From: Isoetes taiwanensis | Lineage: Eukaryota; Streptophyta; Lycopodiopsida; Isoetales; Isoetaceae | Length of the DNA: 64,000 bases | Direction of reading: 5' to 3' | Assembly: GCA_021234155.1 (NCBI GenBank) | Contig: JAJEKV010000030.1 | Span: 17,412,003 to 17,476,002, forward strand | Shown: one piece after another, positions 30,217-39,620 of the stretch | How the letters are laid out: every line of letters begins with the position of its first letter | Numbering within the stretch: position 1 is the stretch's first letter | Notes under the pieces: model-generated | Told to the model about the DNA's origin: nothing | Seen by the model: the letters and a program-made list of their open reading frames with translations, nothing else | Databases searched by the model: none | Program-made: the position numbers and the translations under genes

Positions 30217-31604
30217 TGTGACGCTAGGGTGGCGCATCCATCCAAATACCATCGGCAAAGAAGATGCATCTAAAACTAAGAAAACACCCAAAACCCCAGG
30301 TTCTACCCCAATTCAGACTCCAGTGAGGATCGACTGACGGCTGGGTCTCAAGAGATCAGCAGACCGAGTCTTGGCATGGCGCTATCGGCATAGAACATCT
30401 GGGCTAGGGTTGTCCACTCCATCCGCCCCTCCCGTGCACACTTTGCGGATGGGTCGATTCACGCCATGGCTTCGCTTATAGCCTTCCTGACACGCACTCA
30501 AGGTATCACCCTTTGTGAGTCTACTCCGGGTTCATGACGCCCGTCCCGGATGAGGCAGGTCGTGGAAGCGCCCCTTCCGTGATCACAAGGTTCCATGGGT
30601 GAGCTAGAGAATACGTGTGCGCATCAGCGACCCCCGTGATCCGCACTCCAACTTACTCACCCTAAATCTACTCAAAGTGCAAGATGCTCCATACGGATCA
30701 CATCTCTACACCCGTGGGAGTGTCGCACCCATACCCGCCCTCTACGCGGACCGGCCATCGTGCCTAGCCCACCGTAGGAGTCTCGTGGAGCCTTTTATGT
30801 TCGTGCAAGACCCCACCCCCACTTCACCACTGTGTCCCTTTTCTGGTGCTAAGCCAGACCATAGCGTCTACGACCCGGTGGTCTCTTGCACACAGGCCGC
30901 ATCTAATGGGAATATTACAGGGCTCTATCTAGGAGCATACTATCATACATGAGCTCAGAGGTCTCTACCCCCCTTTAAGCCCCTGTTAAATGGAAGCTAC
31001 CGAAATACTTCATAGATACATCAACCAATTCCTTAACAGAGCACCATTCATAATTGAAATGTAATCCTACTTACCAGAGAAGGGTTAATCTCAACAAAGC
31101 GATCAGCAAAGAGAGTACTGAAGTGCTATCCTACAATTCACAAGCTAATCTGCTACTAACCCGTGTTTCGGCTGGAACCGTTATCCTGGGGTGCTTTCAT
31201 GGTGCTGTAGGTAGGGCGGCAGCAACAACTAGTGGTTGTTCGATTTTTTGGTGAGGTCGCCAAAAAGCTGCTTGGGCCAATCGCTCCTTGGGCGCTCAAC
31301 TGGTTCGATTCTGGCTGATACGGGTGTGGTGATCCACCTAATTGGATCCAAATAGTAGTTCCCATGCTGGCCAATCGAGTTTGGCCAGGTGGCGCCTTCC
31401 CAAACCATAATTGGCTTAATTATCCTTCTTAATTATTAATTTCCTTAATCATAGGTTATTATCCTTAATGGTTTAATTAACATAGCTAATTAAATTCCTT
31501 TTAGGTCAACCCCCTAGGTTACCATACCCCATGGTGGCATATCTGTACTGGGTGACGTGTCAATGTATTTATGCATATACCGTATAAATACTTGGAACGT
31601 CACA
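30217..31604 (-). repeat. gypsy LTR shared by two tandem elements
   Basis: It starts TGTGACGC and ends CGTCACA, 1,388 bp. A PBS lies on its left and a polypurine tract on its right, both in minus orientation. It is therefore the 5' LTR of the element to the left and the 3' LTR of the element tail to the right. Confidence 0.85.
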
Positions 31605-31779
31605 TTCTCCCCTCCTTAGAATAATACTGTCCTCAGCATTAGGGTTATAGACTTATAGGATATGATATTAAAGGAGGAAGGAAATCTCTTATTTTCGAAA
31701 GTAATATATATATTAAACTTTAAAGTTGAAACAGTTTAGGCACCAAGGTGCATTTTCACATGATTATCACTAGTAATGG

Positions 31780-31798
31780 TGCCCAGCGTTGCTGGCCA
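31780..31798 (-). other. 3' hairpin of Helitron II
   Basis: On the minus strand TGGCCAGC-AAC-GCTGGGCA. It has one mismatch compared with the other copies. Confidence 0.75.
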
Positions 31799-31849
31799 TA
31801 AGTTGAGAGCCTGTAAATGCTTTGGGATGCAGTGAGAAAAGCCTTATCC

Positions 31850-33450
31850 CTTTCCCTGTCCCTTTTGTTCTATCCCGCATTTCATTTTTTCTTATTTTCT
31901 CTACTTTTTTTTTCTTTTCCTTTTTTTTCTCGTCTTTCTCACATGTTTCCTTGTTTTCCCATCCCTTTCCTTCCCCCTTCCTTGTTCCCGATAATCTTTT
32001 TCCCTTCCCTTTTGCTCCTTTCTCCACCTTTTCCTTCTTCTCTTTTTTCTTTGCCCTTTCCCCTTCCCCTTTCTCTTTTTTTATGCCTTCTCTTTTCCCC
32101 ACCTTTTTTCCCTGTCTTCCCTTTTTCTCAACCTTTTACTCTTTCGCCCTTTTTTCATGTCTATTTTCCCTTCTCTTTTCCTCCTTTTCCCACTCTTTTC
32201 CTCCTTTTTTTGTGTGCCCTTTTCCCTTCCATTTTCCTTTTCTCCCTCCCGTTTTCCATGCCCTTTTAACCTTCCCTTTTTCCATCTCCTCACCCTTTCC
32301 CTCTTTCCCTTTTCCATGTTCCCTCTTTCTCTTTCCCTTTTCCATTTTCCTCATTTCCTTTTTCCCATGCCTCTCTCTCTTTCCCCCCTTTTCCATTCTT
32401 TTTTCTTTTCTATTTCCCTTTTCCCATGCCCTTTTTCCCACCCTTTTCTTCTTTCTATTTTTCCCCTGCTTCCTTTTCCTCCTTTTCCCACCCTTTCTCT
32501 CTTCCCGTCCTTTTTCCCTTTCCCTCCCCTCCATCACTCCCCTGCTTCCCTTTCCCTTTCCCCTTTTTCCCGTTTCCTTTTCTTGATGGATTTTTTTCTT
32601 TCCGTTTTCCTCCTTTGCCGATCCTTTTTTTGTGCACTTTTTCCCTTCCTTTCCTTTTCCTTTTCTCTTTTTCCATGCCTTTTGCACATTTGTTTTATTC
32701 TCTTATTTCCTATACCCATTTTCCTCTTTTCCCACCCTTTCTCTCTTGCTCCTTTTCTTTTCCTTTTTTTTTCTTTTTTCCATTTCTTCACCATTTTCCT
32801 CTTCCCTTTTCTCTCATGCCCTTCCCCCCTTCCCTTTTCTCGTTTTCCTCTTTCTTTTTCCTTGTGACCTTTACCTAGGTTCCCTTTCCCCCTTTTCCCT
32901 TTCCTTTTTCTTTCTTCTCACTTTCCCTTTTTCTATGCCCCTTTTCTTTTCCCCTATCCCCATCCTTTTCTTGTTCCCCCTTGTTCCTTCCCTTTTCCTC
33001 ATTTTTCCAACCTTTCACTCTTCCCCTTTCCTTGATGCGTTTTTTCCCTTTCCTTTCCCTTTTTTTTTTCCCTTTTCCTATGCCATTTGTCCCTTCCTTT
33101 TTCCTTTTTCCTCAATGCCTTTTTTCCCCCTTTTCCCATGCTCCTTCCTTTTCCCATGCTTTTTTTCTCCTCCCCTTTTCCATGCTTTTTTTCTCCTTCA
33201 TTTTCTCCTTTTTTCAACCTTTTCCTCTTTCCTTTTTTTTTCATGTCCTTTCCATTTACCTTTTCCACTTTATCTCTTCCTCCTTCCCTCGTGCCCTTTT
33301 CCCAGGTTCCCTTTCCCTTTTTCGTTTTCCATGCCTTTTTCTCTTCTCCTATCCCCACCCTTTTCCCTTTTCCCCATGCCTTTTTGCCCTTCATATTCTC
33401 TCTTTCCACTTTCCTTTTCCTTTTTCCCCTTTTCTTTTACCCTTTCCCCT
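31850..33450. repeat. polypyrimidine tract of Helitron II (plus strand)
   Basis: About 1.6 kb of C and T with scattered atg/gc dinucleotides. It is the reverse complement of the purine tracts in Helitrons III and IV. The open frames here encode only Phe/Ser/Leu/Pro and are artefacts. Confidence 0.9.
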
Positions 33451-34009
33451 TAAGAGATCGAAGCATGACCAATCACCGTGTTGGTAAGTCGTGCAATAAA
33501 TCTAGGCCTTCGGATGCATCCAGATGATCTCGACCATTCAAATTAGGGCTCGGTGCACTACTTACGGTATAACATTATAATATAAGATAATCAAAAGTTC
33601 AAGGACCTAAGTCCAATATCAAAATCCGAGTAACAAGAAACAAAACATGTAGACAAAATAAAACTGAAGAGTTCAGGCCATCAGCAACCCTCTAATATGG
33701 GCAGGTCACGTACTGCTCACTGGCCTGCACATGTCAGTATATCAGTATATATAATTAGATTGTGGTTGAAGGGACCACCCCCTTATAATAAAAGAAAACT
33801 CTATCTACCAGGAAACCTATCACGTGTAAGGTTTGCAATTCACTACAGCATAGGGAATGGTCAAGTTCGCATTGTAGCTGAAATGAACGCGGCCTATCAA
33901 CTACATGCTCTCCAAGCAAGTCGTGGTCGTGTCAACACTGACAGTACACCACGTCCTAGAGAACACCAAGTGATCTCATCATCGGTAACTATTATTATTT
34001 ACGATGCAT

Positions 34010-34844
34010 CTACCCCTCTAGAGCACTACTCTTGGCAATCAAGCTTGCAAGCTTACCGCCGGGTGCGGGGTTGATAGCATTGTTGATGGTGCGGCCTTGA
34101 GATTCCCGCATGAAGTCCGGATAATGCTTGTCAAGGTCTATCTTCATCACCCAAGTAGCATCCTCAACTGGTAAGTGCTTCCACTTAACCAAGTATTGCA
34201 ACATTTGAGTCCTTCTGGTTTGTTTATATGCTCGATCAAGAAGAGCTTCATGCACTATCTCCAGCTGCTCCTCTGTCATTTCGAGGAGGGTAGGGGTATC
34301 CAAAACCTCCTCCGGATCAGGGGTGTGTTGTTTCAGAAGACTTACGTGGAAGACCTTGTGGATATTCAAGCGGGGCGGCAGATCCAAGCGATATGCCTGC
34401 TCTCCAACACGCTCAATAATTTTGAATGGTCCAGCCCATCTGGGTGCCAACTTCTTGCAGTTGCCAATCTTAAGCTTGGCTTGTTTCACCTTAATCTTAA
34501 GCCAAACTGATTCGCCTACCTGAAAAACGCGTGGGGTTCTGTGCTTGTCGGCTACACTCGTCTGACGACTGCATGCAGCTAATAAGTAGCCACGAACTTC
34601 TTCGACCAGAGCTTGCATCTCCAAGAGGAGTTTTTGAGAAACTTCGACTTTAGAAACAGGGTTATGCCATGTGTCTGGAGTGAGACATTGATAACCATAA
34701 TTTATCATAAAGGGAGACATTCTGGAAGACTCCTGTTTCATGCTGTTGTAGGCAAACTCGACCAGATAAATATAGTCAGCCCATTGTGATTGCTTACTCC
34801 ACACATAACTTCTTAACATATCCTCTATAATCCTCTATATATCC
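34010..34844 (-). CDS. pol: gypsy integrase C-terminus with chromodomain, unbroken frame
   Basis: The frame ends at 34,010 and is open for about 270 codons to the truncation point. It starts inside the integrase core (MLRSYVWSKQSQWADYIYL). It continues through the GPFKII region (KKLAPRWAGPFKIIERVGE, HKVFHVSLLKQHTPD) to the chromodomain LQYLVKWKHLPVEDATWVMK at about 34,200-34,130, with a short C-terminal tail. The matching region at 7,301-7,990 has several frameshifts, so this copy best shows the family's true C-terminus. The 5' part of pol is missing. Confidence 0.88.
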
Positions 34845-34916
34845 TCTGGAAGTACTTTGTAATATTTTGAGTGTATAATATGAAGTAAAACACGTTCTTC
34901 AAAAAAAAAAAAAAAA
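34845..34916 (+). mobile_element. LINE 3' tail, extremely 5'-truncated
   Basis: 72 bp matching the end of the LINE copies at 43,440-43,510 and 53,972-54,042: tctggaagtactttgtaata onward, then a 16-base A run. No target duplication is obvious. It lies at the truncated end of the gypsy tail. Confidence 0.75.
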
Positions 34917-35417
34917 CAACTAAATCTAAACGAACCTTTTTAAAACAAGATGGCATGTGCATACCATCTAAAAGGAGCATAAACAGATCACATAAAGATT
35001 GTATCCCATCATAATTCTCACACAGTCAGAGCTTCATCCTATTATATTCTTCATGTTAGCACCAGAGCAGAAGTAAAAGATGCATCTGAGATTTCATTTA
35101 ATGAATTTGTAAATTAGGCATTTGCTGTTTATTGAAATATCTTTTGCTCTTTCTTATCCATATCTTGAAAAATACTATTGATGATACATAGAGGGGTTCA
35201 TTGTTGTGTGTTGTGGCTGAAGGATCACGTACATAGGCAATAGAATTTATATTTGAGCATACCTTTCTGAAGCAAGGACACTGGTGCAGTAGGGTTATAA
35301 TGGAGATTCCCAACTTTATTCCTGCAAAATATAATGCAAACAAGAAATCTTGCAAAGCATGGCCAACTCAAAATTTACAAAATCCTTCTTCAAAATCTAC
35401 GACAAAACTACCAATTT

Positions 35418-35586
35418 GAAGCACATGCGCTGGCGCACCAGGTCTAGAGCTTAGGAAAAATCTAAGAATATGTTTTGCTTTAAAATGTTTAATTACCATT
35501 TTGAAGCACATGCGCCGGCGCACGTCCCCTAGAGGAGAGTGTGAAAATCTAAGAACAGAACCCTAGAGGCACACGCGCTGGCGCAC
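35418..35586. repeat. three copies of a GCACATGCGCYGGCGCAC repeat
   Basis: Copies at 35,418-35,438, 35,503-35,523 and 35,568-35,586, each with similar flanks (aaaatctaag). The core TGCGCCGGCGCA is palindromic. Confidence 0.75.
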
Positions 35587-36044
35587 GTGGTCTGGAGGAA
35601 AGTAGAAAACAAACGGAGATGCATTCCCTCAAAGGAAAAGGGATAACCAACAATAAATAATGGCTACAATGACTAAGAAAAGGAAAAATGTGTCCAACAA
35701 TGGAGCTAGAGAAAAAGTAATACAATATAAATTAATGTGCCTATCTAGTGATGCACTAAGAAGTCCTAGGAAATGCTATCCCTTAAGCCAAATAATAAAT
35801 GTAGCGTCTTTAGCCTAGCCTAGAATATGTCACGCCCAAAAAATAATATAGCCTAGCCTAGACTATATCATGCCCGTAATGTTCGGGCAGAGGCTATTTC
35901 GCCTAGTTACAGGCCCAGATTATCTCTAATAATGGCCTCCTCTCTTGTCCTCTACAAGATTGCAATGATTTTCTTGAAATCATTGCTTGCTTCCACTCCA
36001 GAAAGCTAAATAGCCTCTGCACCAAAGCATTACGTTAGAGAATG

Positions 36045-36123
36045 TGCCAGGACAGGCAATTTCGGCAGGCTCGGACCTTGGGCTCGCCAAGGCCCTTACC
36101 AGGCGAAATTGCCTGCCCTGGCA
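36045..36123. repeat. 79-bp imperfect palindrome
   Basis: Arms tgccaggacaggcaatttcg (36,045-36,064) and cgaaattgcctgccctggca (36,104-36,123) pair at 19 of 20 positions. The 39-nt centre is itself partly self-complementary (ccttggg with cccttacc-like bases). Confidence 0.8.
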
Positions 36124-36439
36124 TATTACATATATCAAAAACATATCTTCCTTTAGATGGTCTTGTGTCATATTGATAAAAGTTAGCAACATTGATACAT
36201 TTATATTGGCTAAAAAATTAGTATATCTATAAGTATGAAAATAATATCTTACCTCAATAAACAAAACCTTGCTTTTGAAAAATATTGTTTTCGAAAACCC
36301 TTCGGGGCGGGGGTTTTTTAACCCGGACAGTAATAAGTTTGCTGCGCTCCTTCTGGGTCCCATAGGCCGATTGGTCTCACCATGTATAGCATTGTTTACA
36401 TTGACAACTAAATTCATATACCCTCAAGTATTGACATTC

Positions 36440-36470
36440 ATTGTCTCAATAAGTTACAACCTTTAAGAAT
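36440..36470. repeat. 31-bp direct repeat flanking the foldback composite (left)
   Basis: The sequence starting attgtctcaataagttacaa recurs at 39,081-39,111 (right flank), and in unit 2 at 47,113-47,141 and 49,616-49,646. It looks like an unusually long target duplication, or a pre-existing repeat. Confidence 0.8.
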
Positions 36471-39080
36471 CCCATCGATCCGAGACATCGGATCGCCATT
36501 CTAGAATGGGACGAGCATGCATGTTTTGCATGCATGCGGGCGGTGCATGCTCGTTCTGGTTGGGAGTTCGCTATTTTAGGCGCGTTTCTGCTTCAACTTC
36601 TCATCGGCGCTTCCTCTTCTCTCTCAGCAGTACCTTATTCTCTTTGAATTGTTTCCAGGCAGGGGAGGGGCTTCTTCCTGCCTGGTTTGGCCAATTTGGC
36701 GTTTCTTTCATGCTGTCCTTTCTCGGCCTTTAGCCTTCATCCTGTGACCTTCGTCCTCGATTCTAGATTGTTAAGGAAGTCCTTTGGTATTGGTGGGCGG
36801 TTTGTTGGTTTCTTGCGAGTCCCATTCTAGAATCCCCATCGATCAGGACATCGGATCGCCATTCTAAATGGGACGAAATGCATGTTTTGCATGCATCTGC
36901 GGGCGGTGCATCACTTCATTACGGTTGGGGGAGTTGGCCTTATTTTAGGCGGCGTTTTACGCTTCAACTTCTCATGGCGCTTCCTCTTCTCTCTCGGTAC
37001 CTTATTCTCTTTGAACCCACCCTCCCCTTCTTTGTTATTGTATTTTTTATCGCGTACACTTGGCGTGAATCAACCCTCCACTGCAGGAGGTTTGTTTTGT
37101 CTTGTTATTTTTGTTGGTGATGTGCGGTCAGGTTAGCGGCGGCATCTGTTTCGACTTTTTTCCATTCGTGGGTTTTGGGAGGCGATTTTTATGCCTTGCG
37201 TTTGTCCAACCCCTTGCCGAAGGCTTATCACTAGGGTTTTCCTCGAAACCGAAAGAGCTTATAAGCAATACTATAACCGATCTCCAGTTTAGCATTATTA
37301 GTTGTTGGGTCCAAATGATATATTGATTTTCCCTTTATTTTTTTTGATAGGTAGCTGCCATTATCATCCTCCATTGTAGAAAATCTGCCGAGATGAATGA
37401 TCATTCATCTCAGAGATTTTCTACAATGGAGGATAGTGGGCAGCCGCATTACGCGGTAACTACCCAAAAAAATAAAGGGAAAATCCAATTATATCATTTG
37501 GACCCCAACAAAATACAATGCTAATAGAGATCGGTTAGGGTACCGCCGAAAAGCTTATCAACGATTAAAACCCTCTTTCGGTTTCGGAAAAAACCTAGTG
37601 ATAAGCCTTCGCAAGGGGCTTGGACAAACGCAAAGGCATAAAAATCGCCCCAAAACCCACGAATGGAAAAGCCGAAACAGATGCCGCCGCTAACCCGCAC
37701 CGCACATCACCAACAAAAAACAACAAGACAAAACAAACCTCCCAAAGTGGAGGGGTTGATTATGCGCGGAAAACACGCGATAAAAATGTTAAAACAAAGA
37801 AGGGGGAGGGGGTTCAAAGAGAATAAGGTACCGGGCCGAGAGAAAGAGGAAGCCGATGAGATGTTGATGCAGAATGGCGCCTAAAATAGCGAACTCCCAA
37901 CTCCAGAATAGGGCATGCGCCGCCCGTATTTATGTAAACGCGAGATGCTCGCCCCATTTCTAGAATGGCGATCCGATGTCCGGATCGATGGGATTCTAGG
38001 ACGTAGACTCGCGATGAAACCGAAATCGAATAACAAAACCAAAGGACAATTCAGTGTTAGCAGTCGGAAGGCTAAAGGCCTAAAAGGACAGTAGAGAACG
38101 TTAATACAAACCAGGCAGGAGAAGCCCCTCCCCGCCTCGGGAAACAATTCAAAGAGAATAAGGCACGCCGGTAGAGAAGAGGAGGCGCTTTCCTCCTCGC
38201 CAGCATCTTTATTCTTTTTTGATTTGTTTCCAAAGTGGGGAGGGCTTCTTCCCCGGCCTCGTTTGGCCAATTTGGCGTTGCTTTCCTCATTGTCCTTTCG
38301 CCTTTAGCCTTCGGGCCCCGTGACCTTCGTCCCTCGATCCTAGTTTGTTAAGGAAGTCCTTTGGTATTCGGGCGCTTTGTTGGTTTCATGCGAGTCGCAG
38401 CGTAAGAATGTCGCCGATTCGCATAGCGAATCGGTATTCTTGCTCAAAACGCGAGCATGCATGCATTGCATGCGTCGCATGCATGCATCGCATGCGTTTT
38501 GGGCGTTGATCGTCGTCGTTGGGCGTTTGCTACTTATTGCGAGTTCTTCATCGACGTTTCATCGGTGCTTCCTCTTCTCTCGAGAATACCTTATTCTCTT
38601 TGAACCCACCCTCCCCCTTCTTTGTTTACTATATTTTGTACAAGTTCTCGCTTATCATGTTTTTCCACCCCAAACCTGGATGATGCTTTTTTCCACCCAA
38701 TCGGGTGATGCTATTCTTTGGTATGTTTCTCGCTTGTTGTTGGTGATGTGCGTGTACAAAGTTGGCGGCGCCATCCGTTTTGACTTCTCCATGCGCGGGT
38801 TTTTGGGAGCGATTCTATGCCTTACGTTTGTCTAAGCCCCTTGCCGAAGGCTTATCACTAGGGTTTTTCCTCGAAAACCCGAAAGGGCGGGGTTTTTTAA
38901 TCCCGGTGATAAGCTTTCGGCAGGTACATCAGCCACTCATCTATTAGCATTGTGTTTGTTTTTGGGGTCCAAATGTTATAATTGGATTTTCCCTTTATTT
39001 TTCGTTGGTAGTTCGCATGTGTGCGGCTATCCACTGTCCACCATTGTAGAAATCTGCTGAGATGAATGAGAAGCCTATCT
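36471..39080. mobile_element. foldback-like inverted-repeat composite (copy 1), unclassified
   Basis: Three related segments alternate in direction: forward 36,471-37,400, reverse 37,401 to about 38,190, forward about 38,191-39,066. The first turn is a perfect palindrome, gatgaatgatcattcatc, at 37,392-37,409. The forward segment holds two related blocks, each starting with an inverted motif around gatccgagacatcggatcgcc and carrying gcatgcatgttttgcatgc. The termini carry catcctccattgtagaaa. There is no transposase or other coding frame. Short frames here differ between the copies. Confidence 0.7.
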
Positions 39081-39111
39081 ATTGTCTCAATAAGTTACAA
39101 CCTTTAAGAAT

Positions 39112-39620
39112 TCTATTTTCCTCAAAAATCATGATATTCATACCTCAATCAATTTAAAATAGAACAAAGAATCATAATGTGCTAGTATAATTTATTATCA
39201 AAATTCAAATCCAATACCTCTTTTAACATTCCTTATCAATCGCTTTACTTGCAAACAACATTAGTTATAGGTTGAAAAAAGTTAAACAAAGTCATGGTAC
39301 TAAACATATGGATGTCAAATACAAGATGTGTAGGCTAGAGGAAGCTTACATAATAAGTAATGTTGGTACATGCTGGGTTTCATGTGCCTGGGTTTCTTGG
39401 TATCGTAATGATTTTATACTCCATGCAACCATTTATTGTGTGTTTGCAAAGCTACTAAACATACCCCTAGGTATTTCTTAAACATCATTCAACATATATT
39501 GGCGAAAGTTATTTTGTGAAGATTCCTTACATGAGGATGCATGAGAGGTTACTCAACATATACTACTTCTGTTTCTGTATACGAGTTTGTATTTATTATT
39601 AATGTTGCTATTGATTTGTA
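39112..39620. other. unit 1 sequence between foldback composite and Helitron III
   Basis: AT-rich. A 69-codon frame (39,272-39,481) is identical in both units but has no known motif, and I do not call it a gene. Confidence 0.5.

Larger units (their letters stand above)
5161..31604 (-). mobile_element. Ty3/gypsy chromovirus, minus strand, with both LTRs, disrupted by nested insertions
   Basis: Both LTRs begin TGTGACGC on the plus strand and end CGTCACA, a 7-bp inverted terminal repeat. The primer-binding site lies left of the right-hand LTR and a polypurine tract lies right of the left-hand LTR, which fixes the minus orientation. Reading leftwards the order is LTR, PBS, leader (with a hAT-like insert), gag 27,880-26,921, a copia insertion, the end of gag and protease, RT/RH, integrase with chromodomain, PPT and LTR. 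Its left end lies inside the plus-strand gypsy integrase. Coding regions carry many frameshifts. Confidence 0.85.
31770..33587 (-). mobile_element. Helitron II, polypurine cargo, minus strand
   Basis: On the minus strand it runs from TCTTATATTATAATG (33,587) to CTAG (31,773-31,770). The flanks are A 31,769 and T 33,588 on the plus strand. Removing it gives tgattatcataatc, exactly the sequence of the gypsy paralogue at 6,870-6,885. Length is 1,818 bp. It has the hairpin, the GCCCTAATTTGAATGG motif and a polypyrimidine (plus strand) body closely similar to the copies at 39,621 and 50,156. Confidence 0.92.
31605..34844 (-). mobile_element. 3' tail of a second minus-strand gypsy element, interrupted by Helitron II
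   Basis: In minus orientation it runs from integrase through chromodomain and 3' noncoding region to the PPT at 31,605-31,620. It is nearly identical to 6,711-8,160. It is truncated upstream of the integrase core at about 34,835-34,844, where a LINE 3' tail begins. Confidence 0.85.
34917..36439. other. anonymous AT-rich sequence with small repeats
   Basis: No gene recognised. It contains three GC-rich repeats at 35,418-35,586, repeated cctagcctag at 35,812-35,865, and a hairpin at 36,045-36,123. At 36,294-36,330 a fragment resembles part of the foldback composite (compare 38,868-38,905). Confidence 0.6.

Noticed and set aside
31817-33527. Open frames up to 273 codons in Helitron II
   Set aside because: Composition artefact. 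Frames shift freely between the homologous tracts.
36506-36733. 75-codon frame repeated at 47,177 as a conserved gene
   Set aside because: It lies in the foldback repeat, has no recognisable motif, and the same DNA is read in both directions in neighbouring segments.
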